From contig JADZBP010000002.1 in the NCBI GenBank assembly GCA_020852055.1, positions 1 to 40,234 of the forward strand: a stretch of DNA of 40,234 nt, in the 5' to 3' direction. The stretch is from Candidatus Latescibacterota bacterium (lineage in GTDB: Bacteria > Latescibacterota > UBA2968 > UBA8231). Position numbers and translations under genes: made by a program. Under the pieces are notes generated by a model. The model did no database searches and was not told the DNA's origin. It saw only the letters and a program-made list of their open reading frames with translations. This document shows positions 1 to 7,098 of the stretch, piece after piece. Every line of letters begins with the position of its first letter. The first letter of the stretch is position 1.

Positions 1-1024
1 AGAGGATCAGCATCGCGTCGCCGTAGCTGTAGAAGCGGTACCCGGCAGCCACGGCCTGGCGGTAGGCATCGAGCATCAGTTCGCGCCCGGCGAAGGCGGC
101 CACCAGGAGCAACAGCGTGGATTCGGGCAGATGGAAATTGGTGACCAGGGCATCGACGCCGCGGAAGGTATAGGGGGGATAGATGTATTTGGCGGTCCAA
201 CCCTCGCCGGCAACCGGCTGCCCGCTCGCCTCGCAGGCCGTCTCCAGGGTGCGCACCACGGTGGTCCCCACCGCCACGATGCGGCCGCCGGCCTCCCGGC
301 GCCGGCGCAACTCGGCGGCGCTCTCCTCGGCGATGTGGTAATACTCGGGTTCGATGCGGTGCTGGGTCAGATCCGGGCTGCGTACGGGCGCGAAGGTGCC
401 CGGCCCCACATGCAGGAGCACCGGCACCACGGCGGTGCCCTGGCCAGCAATGCGGTCCAGCAGGTGCGGGGTGAAATGCAGCCCGGCAGTAGGGGCGGCG
501 ATGGCGCCGTCCACCCGGGCGTAAACCGTCTGGTACCGCTCCTGGTCCCCCCCTTCGAGGGGCCGGCGTATATAGGGCGGGAGCGGGATCTCGCCCAGGC
601 TGGGCAGCAGTTCGCGGACCTGGGGCGGATCGAAACACACCCACACCCGACCGGGGCCGGCCAATTCGACCACCTCGGCGCGGAGCTGGCCGCCGCCAAA
701 CTCGACGCGGCTGCCCAAACCCAGCCGTCTGGCCGGTTTGCCCATTGCCAGCCAACGCTCGCCCTCCTGGCGCACCAGCAGCAACTCCACGGCCGTGTTG
801 CGGCCGGCGCTCCGGCCTTTCAGCCGGGCCGGGACCACCCGGGTCTGGTTGAGGGTCAGGGCGTCGTGCGGGCCGAGGAACGAGGGTAGTTCGGCAAAGG
901 AGCGGTGCTGGATGGTGGCGTCGGCCCGATTGAGAACCAGCAGGCGCGAGCTATCGCGATGGGACGCGGGATGCTGGGCGATCAGTTCCGGAGGCAACTC
1001 GAAGTGGAAATCCTCGATCCTCAT
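1..1024 (-). CDS. queA: tRNA preQ1(34) S-adenosylmethionine ribosyltransferase-isomerase QueA (3' end cut by window)
   Basis: QueA transfers and isomerises the ribosyl moiety of S-adenosylmethionine onto preQ1 at the wobble position of tRNA, giving epoxyqueuosine. The protein starts MRIEDFHFELPPELIAQ at an ATG (1024-1022). It keeps the family blocks RVVPARLKGR near residue 65 and GAIAAPTAGLHFT near 180, then FHLPESTLLLL and YSYGDAMLIL at the window edge. The last block normally lies a few residues from the family's C-terminus, so probably under ten residues are missing (341 codons are present). It follows fliC1 by 68 nt and has its own sigma-70-like promoter in that gap, so it is probably independent of the flagellin. 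The ribosome-binding site is weak. Confidence 0.95.
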   Translation of the reverse strand, partial: MRIEDFHFELPPELIAQHPASHRDSSRLLVLNRADATIQHRSFAELPSFLGPHDALTLNQTRVVPARLKGRSAGRNTAVELLLVRQEGERWLAMGKPARRLGLGSRVEFGGGQLRAEVVELAGPGRVWVCFDPPQVRELLPSLGEIPLPPYIRRPLEGGDQERYQTVYARVDGAIAAPTAGLHFTPHLLDRIAGQGTAVVPVLLHVGPGTFAPVRSPDLTQHRIEPEYYHIAEESAAELRRRREAGGRIVAVGTTVVRTLETACEASGQPVAGEGWTAKYIYPPYTFRGVDALVTNFHLPESTLLLLVAAFAGRELMLDAYRQAVAAGYRFYSYGDAMLIL

Positions 1025-1050
1025 CTGGCGCTTTCTCTGGGCATGCAGAG

Positions 1051-1079
1051 AACATATCGGCCGCCTCCGGCGCCGTCAA
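1051..1079 (-). promoter_or_regulatory. Sigma-70-like promoter of queA
   Basis: On the minus strand, TTGACG (1079-1074) and TATGTT (1056-1051) are separated by 17 nt. Both match the sigma-70 consensus well (5/6 and 4/6), and initiation would fall about 20 nt upstream of the queA start. It lies in the 68-nt gap after fliC1. I see no T-tract terminator in that gap. Confidence 0.5.
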
Positions 1080-1092
1080 GGAAGAGGGTCTC

Positions 1093-2250
1093 CTAGAGCA
1101 GGGTCAGGGCCTGGATCGAGCGCACATTGGCCTGGACCAGCATCGAGTTGCTGCTCTGCAACAGGATCCGCGAACGGCTCAGGCTGGTCGCCTCCTGGGC
1201 GATATCCGAATCCCGGATCGAGGCCTCGGAGGCCTGGATATTTTCGATCTCGTTTTCGCTGAAGGAGATGGTATGCGCCAGGCGGTTCTGCACCGCGCCC
1301 AGTTTGCCCCGCTCTCCCGAAACCGTGGCGATGGCCTGGTCGAGGTTGCCCAGCGCCTGACGGGCGCCGCTCTGCGAGGTGATCGACAGGCGGTCGAGGG
1401 CCAGCACCTCGCCCGAACCGCGCAGGTCGCTGATGCTGAGGTCGAGCCGGTGCACCTGGCTGTCGTGCGGCCCGATCTGGAACCCGCCGTTGGTGCCGCC
1501 CTCAATGCGCAGCGCGGTGTTGTTCAACTCGCCATCGGCGTAATTGCCCGCCGCGCCGGCGACCCCCGCACCGGCCAGGGTCACCTGGATGCCCAGGCGA
1601 TCGAAATTGGCGACCACACTGGTGCCGGTGGCCACCATCCCGTTGTCGAGCAGGGAGGCCATGTTCAGGGTCTGGCTGACGGTGCCGTTTCCCAACGTGA
1701 GCTGCTGGTCACCCGCGGCATCGACAAAGCTGAAGACGCCGGCATCGGCGGCGGACAACTGCACCATGGTCACCCCTGTGGCGCCGCTGGCAGTCAGGGC
1801 CGTGGAGGAGGCGCTCACCTGGTTGCCGAAACCACTCAACAGGCTGAGGCCGTTATAGCTGGTGGCCTGGGCGATCCGGTCCACTTCGCCGACCAGCTGG
1901 GTGAATTCAGCGGCCAGCGACTCGCGGTTGGAGTCGTTGAGGGTGCTCGAGGAGGACTGCAGGGCGAGCGAGCGCATCCGCACCAGCATATTGCCCACCT
2001 CCGCCATCGAACCCTCGGCCACCTGTAAAAGATCGACGGCGTGTTCGGCATTGCGCACGTTCTGCGTCAGGCCCGAGATTTCGCCCCGCATGCCCTCGGA
2101 GACCTGCAACCCTGAGGCGTCGTCAGCAGCCCGGTTGATACGCAGACCCGATGCCAGCCGCTCCATCTGGCGGCCGACGGCCTGGGCATTCCGACCGATC
2201 AGACGTTGCGACATCAGGGCTCCTATATTGGTATTTACTCGGAGTGCCAT
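1093..2250 (-). CDS. fliC: Flagellin (fliC1)
   Basis: Filament subunit of 385 aa, exported and polymerised outside the cell. The N-terminal D0/D1 region begins MALRVNTNIGALMSQR and contains the family signature around ERLASGLRINRAADDASGLQ. The C-terminal region has the conserved EASIRDSDIAQE block and ends NVRSIQALTLL. The variable centre (about residues 165-290) shares the elements LTLGNGTVSQTL, ANFDRLGIQVTLAG and NYADGELN with the other flagellins here. I chose the ATG at 2250, preceded by a GGAAGG-type ribosome-binding site, because all paralogues begin this way; an in-frame start 60 nt upstream would add an atypical extension. It is transcribed away from the flagellin at 2547 and has a sigma-28 promoter. 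It is distant from the main flagellar block (22-40 kb). Confidence 0.95.
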   Translation of the reverse strand: MALRVNTNIGALMSQRLIGRNAQAVGRQMERLASGLRINRAADDASGLQVSEGMRGEISGLTQNVRNAEHAVDLLQVAEGSMAEVGNMLVRMRSLALQSSSSTLNDSNRESLAAEFTQLVGEVDRIAQATSYNGLSLLSGFGNQVSASSTALTASGATGVTMVQLSAADAGVFSFVDAAGDQQLTLGNGTVSQTLNMASLLDNGMVATGTSVVANFDRLGIQVTLAGAGVAGAAGNYADGELNNTALRIEGGTNGGFQIGPHDSQVHRLDLSISDLRGSGEVLALDRLSITSQSGARQALGNLDQAIATVSGERGKLGAVQNRLAHTISFSENEIENIQASEASIRDSDIAQEATSLSRSRILLQSSNSMLVQANVRSIQALTLL

Positions 2251-2331
2251 GGTTTCCTTCCCCTTCCTTTTCGCCCGCGCCGACTGGATTGGTTGCCAGC
2301 CGCCGCCCAACGCAGAGCCTGGGCATTCTGT

Positions 2332-2359
2332 CTATCGGCGCCCTTTCCCCTGTTCTTTA
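2332..2359 (-). promoter_or_regulatory. Sigma-28 (FliA) promoter of fliC1
   Basis: The minus strand shows TAAA (2359-2356, in the context TAAAGAAC), a 16-nt spacer, then GCCGATAG (2339-2332). The FliA consensus is TAAAGTTT-N11-GCCGATAA, that is TAAA-N15-GCCGATAA. Predicted initiation is near 2325, giving a leader of about 75 nt. A short imperfect stem with arms CAGA/TCTG lies at 2307-2325, at the expected 5' end of the mRNA. Confidence 0.75.
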
Positions 2360-2425
2360 GTCATTTTCCGAGTTTTTTTTCGCTTTCACCCTGGAAACGA
2401 AAAAAAACTGCAGGGCAATGCCCAA

Positions 2426-2459
2426 ATACCGATAGATATCATGTGATAACACTTGGTAT
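2426..2459. promoter_or_regulatory. Two-tier symmetric dyad between the divergent flagellins (candidate operator)
   Basis: The order is ATACC, 7 nt, ATCA, TG, TGAT, 7 nt, GGTAT. The outer arms (5 bp) and inner arms (4 bp) are both perfect inverted repeats, with identical 7-nt spacers on each side, giving two-fold symmetry centred at 2442/2443. It lies in the 296-nt gap 2251-2546. The rest of that gap holds the fliC1 sigma-28 promoter, a CTGCGC/GCGCAG stem-loop at 2484-2498 in the plus-strand leader, and the AAGGAGG ribosome-binding site at 2531-2537. I could not assign a convincing sigma-28 or sigma-70 promoter to the plus-strand flagellin. A CCGATAG at 2429-2435 has no -35 partner. Confidence 0.35.
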
Positions 2460-2546
2460 CGCGTGACGACCTGCAACCCCTAACTGCGCCCAGCGCAGGT
2501 TCCCATCTCTGCCGTGTCGGCAGCTCGAACAAGGAGGTTCTTGCTG

Positions 2547-3713
2547 ATGGCCATCCGTATCAACAACAACGCGACCATGTCCCGCGCCCGGATCGATCTG
2601 AACCGGGTCCAGCGCGACGCCCAGGTCAGCCGCGCCCACCTCAACTCCGGCCTGCGCATCAATTCGGGCAGCGACGACGCCAGCCTCCTGGCCGTTTCGG
2701 AGGGTATGCGCGCCGAACTGGGCGGCCTCACCGAAGGGACCCGCAATACCGAGCGCGCCCTCGACATGCTGCGCACCGCAGAAGGCTCCATGAACGAGAT
2801 CAGCAGCGTGCTGATCCGGATGCGGGAGTTGAGTGTGCAGTCGAGCAACGGCACCCTCACCGACAAAAATCGCGAGGCGCTCAACGCCGAGTTCAACCAG
2901 CTCAAACAACACGTCGACAGTGTCGCCCACTCGACCCGCTACAACGACCAGTCCCTGTTGTACGGATTTGGCAACACCCTCGACACCGCCAACTCGACCG
3001 CCCTGCAACAACAGGTGGACAGCGGGCTGTTCCGGGTGCGGGTCACCGGGGCTCAGGACGGCACCTATACCTTTGTTGACGGAGGGACCGACCATACCCT
3101 CACCCTGGGCAACGGCGTTGTCACCCAGACCCTCGACCTGGGGGTGGTCCTGGATGGCAACCGGGTGGCCGAGGGCACGGTGACCATGGCCAATTTCGAC
3201 CGCCTGGGCATCCAGGTGGAGCTGGCCGGGGAGCAGGTGGTCGGGGCGGCGGGCAGTTACGTCGATGGCGATCTCGACGGCCAGGTCATCACCGTGGCCG
3301 CCGGCACCGGCGGGGATTTCCAGCTGGGGGGCCAGGCCACGCAGGCCGACCGGCTGGAATACGATTTCAAGGACATGACCATCGAAGGGGGGATCCTGAA
3401 CCTGGCCCAGGCCAGTGTCGGCACCCAGGCCGCCTCGCAGGTGGCGATGCACATGATCGACGCAGCCATCGACCGAACCGCGTCGGAACGCGGCGCAGTG
3501 GGCGCGGTGATGAACCGCCTCGACTACACTATCAACTTCACCGCCAACGCCATGGAGAACGTGCAGTCGGCCGAATCGACCGTGCGCGATGCCGACGTGG
3601 CCCAGGAGGTCACCCGCCTCTCGCGCAGCGAGATCCTCGGCCAATCGGCGCAATCGGTGATGATCCAGTCGCGGGTCAGCGTCCAGCGCGTGATGAATAT
3701 CCTGCTCGGTTAG
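2547..3713 (+). CDS. Divergent flagellin paralogue (fliC2)
   Basis: A 388-aa flagellin that begins MAIRINNNATMSRARIDLNR. The ATG at 2547 follows AAGGAGG by 9 nt, which decides the start over an ATG 33 nt upstream. It keeps the D0/D1 helices, the central elements LTLGNGVVTQTL and ANFDRLGIQVELAG, and the C-terminal STVRDADVAQEV block. It departs from its paralogues at normally invariant places. The N-terminal signature reads SGLRINSGSDDASLLAVSEG where the others have DDAAGL or DDASGL. The last helix ends ILGQSAQSVMIQSRVSVQRV instead of the usual alanine-rich ILTQAATAMLAQAN pattern. It is the only flagellin here on the plus strand and has no recognisable sigma-28 promoter. It may be a minor or specialised filament subunit. 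Its stop codon overlaps that of the convergent gene by 4 nt. Confidence 0.92.
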   Translation: MAIRINNNATMSRARIDLNRVQRDAQVSRAHLNSGLRINSGSDDASLLAVSEGMRAELGGLTEGTRNTERALDMLRTAEGSMNEISSVLIRMRELSVQSSNGTLTDKNREALNAEFNQLKQHVDSVAHSTRYNDQSLLYGFGNTLDTANSTALQQQVDSGLFRVRVTGAQDGTYTFVDGGTDHTLTLGNGVVTQTLDLGVVLDGNRVAEGTVTMANFDRLGIQVELAGEQVVGAAGSYVDGDLDGQVITVAAGTGGDFQLGGQATQADRLEYDFKDMTIEGGILNLAQASVGTQAASQVAMHMIDAAIDRTASERGAVGAVMNRLDYTINFTANAMENVQSAESTVRDADVAQEVTRLSRSEILGQSAQSVMIQSRVSVQRVMNILLG

Positions 3714-5395
3714 GGCAGCAGGCGGTAGATATGGATGGGGCCGCCCCTCACCCCTGGTCCGGGGGTGAAGCTGGCCACCCGCGCCAGTTCGGGGTTGTCG
3801 GCGGTGAATTGGGAGAAGTAGGCCCGGTTTTTCAGCAGATGAAACTGGGCGGCGCTGGGTGCCGCCGGAGGCTCACCCTCCAGATAACGCCCGTAAATCG
3901 CCTCGGGCAGCACGAGGTACTGCACCCCCTGTTCGCGGAGCTGCCGCAGGCTGCGCCAACCCCGGCTGAAAACCCGCCGCGTCTCCGGATCGGCCAGGTC
4001 CACCAGACCGGCGTAGGCCTCGGGCACCACCGGTTCCTTCAGCCAGACCTCCAGGTTCACCAACTGATAGGCTGGCCGGCGGCGCCAGGCCTGTTCTAGG
4101 GGCTCCAGCAGCCCCGGTCGGCTCCGGCAGTACTCGCGCAACCCCTGTCTATTGCTCTCCAGGTCCAGGCGCGGGCAATAGGGCAGCCAGGTCATCGCCA
4201 GCCTTCCCCCGGTCGGCACGTGTTGCTCGATCCACTGCCCTGCCAGCAGGCGGGTATCCTGCCAACCCAGCTCGCGCACCCGCACCACCCCTAACCAGAG
4301 GTTGGGCAGCACCAGGCCGCCCACCAACAGATACTGCCAGCCAGACCGGGCCGGCAGCCGGGCGACAAGGGCGCTGACCACCCGGGCCGCCCCGATGGCC
4401 AGCAGCGGATAGAAATGCAGCAGGTAATGCAGGCTCTCGCGGGTCCACGAGCCGATGTAGAGGAAACTGGGAATCCAGGCCGCCAGGAAGATCCAGTCCA
4501 CCGGCCGCCGCTCGCGGCAGGCCAGCGCCACCCCCGCCACCATCAAACCCCCCACCCCCCACTCCAATTGCACCAGGCCGCGCACCACCCACCACCAGGG
4601 GGTGGTCTCCCGCTGGGCAAAGTCGAGACTGGAGACCTGGTAGCTGGCCACCTGCAGGTACCGCTCGGGCGCCAGGAAGAGGTAGGGGGAGCCGGCGAAG
4701 AGCGCCGCCAGACCACAGCCGGCCGCGGCCCACCATTTTGGCGCGCGGTACCAACCCGGTTCCCGGCGACACAGATGGGCGGCGGCCACCCCCAGAGCGG
4801 TGAAGGCCCCGTTGTACTTGGTGGCCACCACCAGGCCGGCGAACACCCCGGCCCACAGGTAATCTGGCCAGGCCCCCCGCCGGTACACCTTCCACGACCA
4901 GTAGAAACAGGCCGTCGCCAGGCAGGCCATGGCGCTGTCGGGCAGGGCCTGGTGCGCCTGTTCGATGGGCAGACGGGCAAGGGCCAGGAAGAGCGCCGCC
5001 ACCAACCCGACCTTCTGGCCGAAGGCTTCGCTGCCAAGGCGGTAGGTCAGGTACACGGTCAACCCGCTGAGCAGGGCGCTCAGGCTGCGGCCCACCAGCG
5101 CCGCCCGGGCCGGATCGAGGAAGGACTGCAGCACCAGGCCGTCCATCAGGCCAAGCGGGTGGCTGACCAGACCCACCAGGCCCGTGAGCCAGAGGGCGGC
5201 TGCGGTGAGGTAGGAATAGAATGCCGGGTAGGTGAACTCGGTGGGCAGCAGGGTGCCGGCGCGGAAGAAATTCCAGATGCTGGCCGCCACCCCGATCTCA
5301 TCGACGTGGCCGTAAAACTCGGGGTAACCCTGGCCGATCCCCCACAGGCGCAAGGCCAGCCCCAGGGCCAGCAGCGACAGGAGGGCGGGATTCAC
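3710..5395 (-). CDS. GT-C fold membrane glycosyltransferase (ArnT/PMT/RgtA-like)
   Basis: A 561-aa polytopic membrane protein that probably transfers sugar from a lipid-phosphate donor on the outer face of the inner membrane. It starts with a hydrophobic helix and has the motif EFYGHVDE near residues 26-33. The Asp-Glu in the first extracytoplasmic loop is typical of the GT-C catalytic acid. About ten hydrophobic helices follow to residue ~390, then a soluble C-terminal domain of ~170 residues. The start is GTG (5395-5393), because GTGA overlaps the TGA of the preceding gt2 gene; any upstream start would extend across that gene. Translational coupling with the DPM1-like transferase suggests that enzyme makes its polyprenyl-phosphate-sugar donor. 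Acceptor unknown. Confidence 0.8.
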   Translation of the reverse strand: MNPALLSLLALGLALRLWGIGQGYPEFYGHVDEIGVAASIWNFFRAGTLLPTEFTYPAFYSYLTAAALWLTGLVGLVSHPLGLMDGLVLQSFLDPARAALVGRSLSALLSGLTVYLTYRLGSEAFGQKVGLVAALFLALARLPIEQAHQALPDSAMACLATACFYWSWKVYRRGAWPDYLWAGVFAGLVVATKYNGAFTALGVAAAHLCRREPGWYRAPKWWAAAGCGLAALFAGSPYLFLAPERYLQVASYQVSSLDFAQRETTPWWWVVRGLVQLEWGVGGLMVAGVALACRERRPVDWIFLAAWIPSFLYIGSWTRESLHYLLHFYPLLAIGAARVVSALVARLPARSGWQYLLVGGLVLPNLWLGVVRVRELGWQDTRLLAGQWIEQHVPTGGRLAMTWLPYCPRLDLESNRQGLREYCRSRPGLLEPLEQAWRRRPAYQLVNLEVWLKEPVVPEAYAGLVDLADPETRRVFSRGWRSLRQLREQGVQYLVLPEAIYGRYLEGEPPAAPSAAQFHLLKNRAYFSQFTADNPELARVASFTPGPGVRGGPIHIYRLLP

Positions 5396-6081
5396 GGCAC
5401 CCAGCTCCGGCGGTAGCGCAGGATGGTGGCGATGATCTTGTATCCGGCCTTGAGGGTGCCGACCAGGGTGCCGCTGATCTTCGAGGTGCCCACCCGCCGG
5501 CGGTAGCGCACCGGCACCTCGGCCAGACGCAGGCCGACCCGCGCGGCCTTGACCTGCATCTCCACGGTCCAACCGTAGGTCTGGTCCTGCATCTGCAGCC
5601 GGGCCAGGGAGGAGGCGCGGATGGCGCGGAAAGGCCCCAGGTCGGTGTAGCGGACCCCGAAGAGCAGGCGGATCATCCCGGTGGCCAGGGCATTGCCCAG
5701 CCGTTGCTGGGGCAGCAGGGCGCCGGCCTCGCGCTGGCCCAACACCCGCGAGCCGATCACCAGGTCGGCCTCGTCCCTCAGGATGGGGGCCAGCAGGGTG
5801 GGCATCTCTTCGGGAAAATCGCTGAAGTCGCCGTCGAGGAAAACCACGATCTCGGCTGGCTGGAGGGCCGCCAGGCCGCTGAGGCAGGCCTGGCCATAGC
5901 CGCGGCGGGGTTCGCTCACCACGCGGGCGCCCAGACGGCGGGCCACCTCGGCGGTGCGGTCGGTCGAGCCGTTGTCCACCACCACCACCTCCTGCGCCAG
6001 CCCTGCGGGGATGGCGGCGAGGACCTGGGCGATGGCCTGTTCTTCGTTCAGGGCGGGGATCAGGACAGCGACGGTAGGCAC
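5392..6081 (-). CDS. GT2 family glycosyltransferase, polyprenyl-phosphate mannosyl/glucosyltransferase (DPM1-like)
   Basis: A 229-aa cytosolic GT-A enzyme. It begins MPTVAVLIPALNEEQAI, followed by VVVVDNGSTDRT near residue 35 and the DXD-containing block FLDGDFSDFP near 98. It ends with GTSKISGTLVGTLKAGYKII, typical of polyprenyl-phosphate hexosyltransferases. There is no C-terminal membrane domain, unlike GtrB/ArnC. It probably makes a polyprenyl-phosphate sugar used by the coupled GT-C enzyme downstream (4-nt overlap). The start codon is GTG at 6081 and I see no good ribosome-binding site. The lipoprotein gene upstream ends 31 nt before, so the three genes probably form one unit. Confidence 0.85.
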   Translation of the reverse strand: MPTVAVLIPALNEEQAIAQVLAAIPAGLAQEVVVVDNGSTDRTAEVARRLGARVVSEPRRGYGQACLSGLAALQPAEIVVFLDGDFSDFPEEMPTLLAPILRDEADLVIGSRVLGQREAGALLPQQRLGNALATGMIRLLFGVRYTDLGPFRAIRASSLARLQMQDQTYGWTVEMQVKAARVGLRLAEVPVRYRRRVGTSKISGTLVGTLKAGYKIIATILRYRRSWVP

Positions 6082-6112
6082 CGCGGTTCGGAGGGGCCGG
6101 GAATCTCGGGGA

Positions 6113-6964
6113 TCAGAGATAGGATTCCAGCCAGGCCAGGAGCAGTTGTACGGCCTCGGGTTTGTTGTGCAGCAGGTCGAGACCGTGATCGGCGGAGTTG
6201 GTGAACACCTTGACGGTCTTCGGATCGCCGGTGCGCCCGGCCAGCGTATCGGAGAAGGCCACGAACTCGAGTTGGTCGGCGGTGTCGAGGGGGATCACAT
6301 CGTCGCCACCGACCAGGTAGAGGATGGAATGCGGGGCAAAGGGATTGAGCCCGCTGCCCACAACCACCGGCTCCAGGGTCCGCGAATCCCACAACCCCGG
6401 CGAGAGGGCGACTGCGGCTTTGATCTGGGCGGGGAAAACCCCCATGCTGACATAGCTGACGTTGCCGCCCAGACCATTGCCCAGGAGCGCGACCCGGGCG
6501 GGGTCGGCCTGCGGCAGGGTGGCCACCCATTTGAGGGCGGCCTGCACGTCGAGATAACTGTTCTCCAGATCCTCGAGGGAGAGGTCGGGCGTCTCGCGGT
6601 TGTCGTCGGGCAGCGGGGTCTGGCCATGGCCGCGCAGGTCGATGGCCAGGGTGAGGTAGTTGCGTCGGAGCAGGTCCTCGAGGAAGAAAACCCACTCCTC
6701 CTTGCTGCCGAACAGATCGTGGACCAGGATCACCACGGGCAGGCGCTGGCCGGTCTGCAGGGTGCCCTGGGGGTCGCCCAGGAGTGCACTCACCCGGACC
6801 CCGTCGGCGGAAGGGAAGGACACCTGCTGGATCTGGTAGGCGCGGCCGGGCCCGGGTTTGAAGTCCGGCCCGGCGATGCGGGTATCGCCCTCGTCGTCGC
6901 CACACCCCCATATCCCCATCAGGAGCAGGAACCCTGCGACCCACCAGCGCTGCATCCTTTTCAT
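6113..6964 (-). CDS. Putative lipoprotein with alpha/beta-hydrolase fold, nucleophile missing
   Basis: A 283-aa protein. Residues 1-21 form a lipoprotein-type signal (MKRMQRWW, a hydrophobic stretch, then GIWGC with Cys21). Trp at -2 of the lipobox is atypical. The rest resembles dienelactone-hydrolase/AB-hydrolase proteins: VVILVHDLFGSKEEW near 77-91, DLRGHGQTPLP near 109, the elbow LLGNGLGGN at 160-168, Asp222 after LYLVGGD and His260 in SADHG. The elbow motif should be G-x-Ser/Cys-x-G, but here position 164 is Gly (codon GGT, one transition from Ser AGT). Hydrolysis by the usual triad is therefore not expected. The ATG at 6964 follows AAGGAGC and is preferred to an upstream in-frame start that would hide the signal peptide. 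It has its own promoter and precedes two glycosyltransferase genes. Confidence 0.8.
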   Translation of the reverse strand: MKRMQRWWVAGFLLLMGIWGCGDDEGDTRIAGPDFKPGPGRAYQIQQVSFPSADGVRVSALLGDPQGTLQTGQRLPVVILVHDLFGSKEEWVFFLEDLLRRNYLTLAIDLRGHGQTPLPDDNRETPDLSLEDLENSYLDVQAALKWVATLPQADPARVALLGNGLGGNVSYVSMGVFPAQIKAAVALSPGLWDSRTLEPVVVGSGLNPFAPHSILYLVGGDDVIPLDTADQLEFVAFSDTLAGRTGDPKTVKVFTNSADHGLDLLHNKPEAVQLLLAWLESYL

Positions 6965-6998
6965 CTCGATTCGTTGCTCCTTTTGGTTTGGTGCAGCT

Positions 6999-7027
6999 AA
7001 TAAACCATAATAATAATGGCCTGTCAA
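6999..7027 (-). promoter_or_regulatory. Sigma-70 promoter of the lipoprotein/glycosyltransferase unit
   Basis: A perfect TTGACA (7027-7022) is followed after 17 nt by TTTATT (7004-6999, 4/6). The spacer is AT-rich, unlike the surroundings. Initiation is expected near 6992, about 28 nt upstream of the ATG. Its -35 box faces the -35 box of the divergent ecfA promoter. Confidence 0.6.
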
Positions 7028-7037
7028 ATTGCCCGCC

Positions 7038-7066
7038 TTGACAGGGTCCGCACCCCGGAATACTCT
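7038..7066 (+). promoter_or_regulatory. Sigma-70 promoter of the ECF ATPase gene
   Basis: A perfect TTGACA (7038-7043), a 17-nt spacer, then TACTCT (7061-7066). Initiation near 7073 leaves a leader of about 25 nt before the ATG at 7099. That leader has no evident Shine-Dalgarno sequence. Confidence 0.5.
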
Positions 7067-7098
7067 AGGCGCATGCCTTCGCCCACCCCCTGCCCGCA

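Noticed and set aside
2441-2460. A CRP-like half site TGTGA between the flagellins.
   Set aside because: The second half (TCACA at 6-nt spacing) is absent. The symmetry present is that of a different dyad.
2439-3653. A 404-codon minus-strand frame opposite the plus-strand flagellin.
   Set aside because: The plus frame is a complete flagellin with an AAGGAGG ribosome-binding site. The antisense product has no family features.
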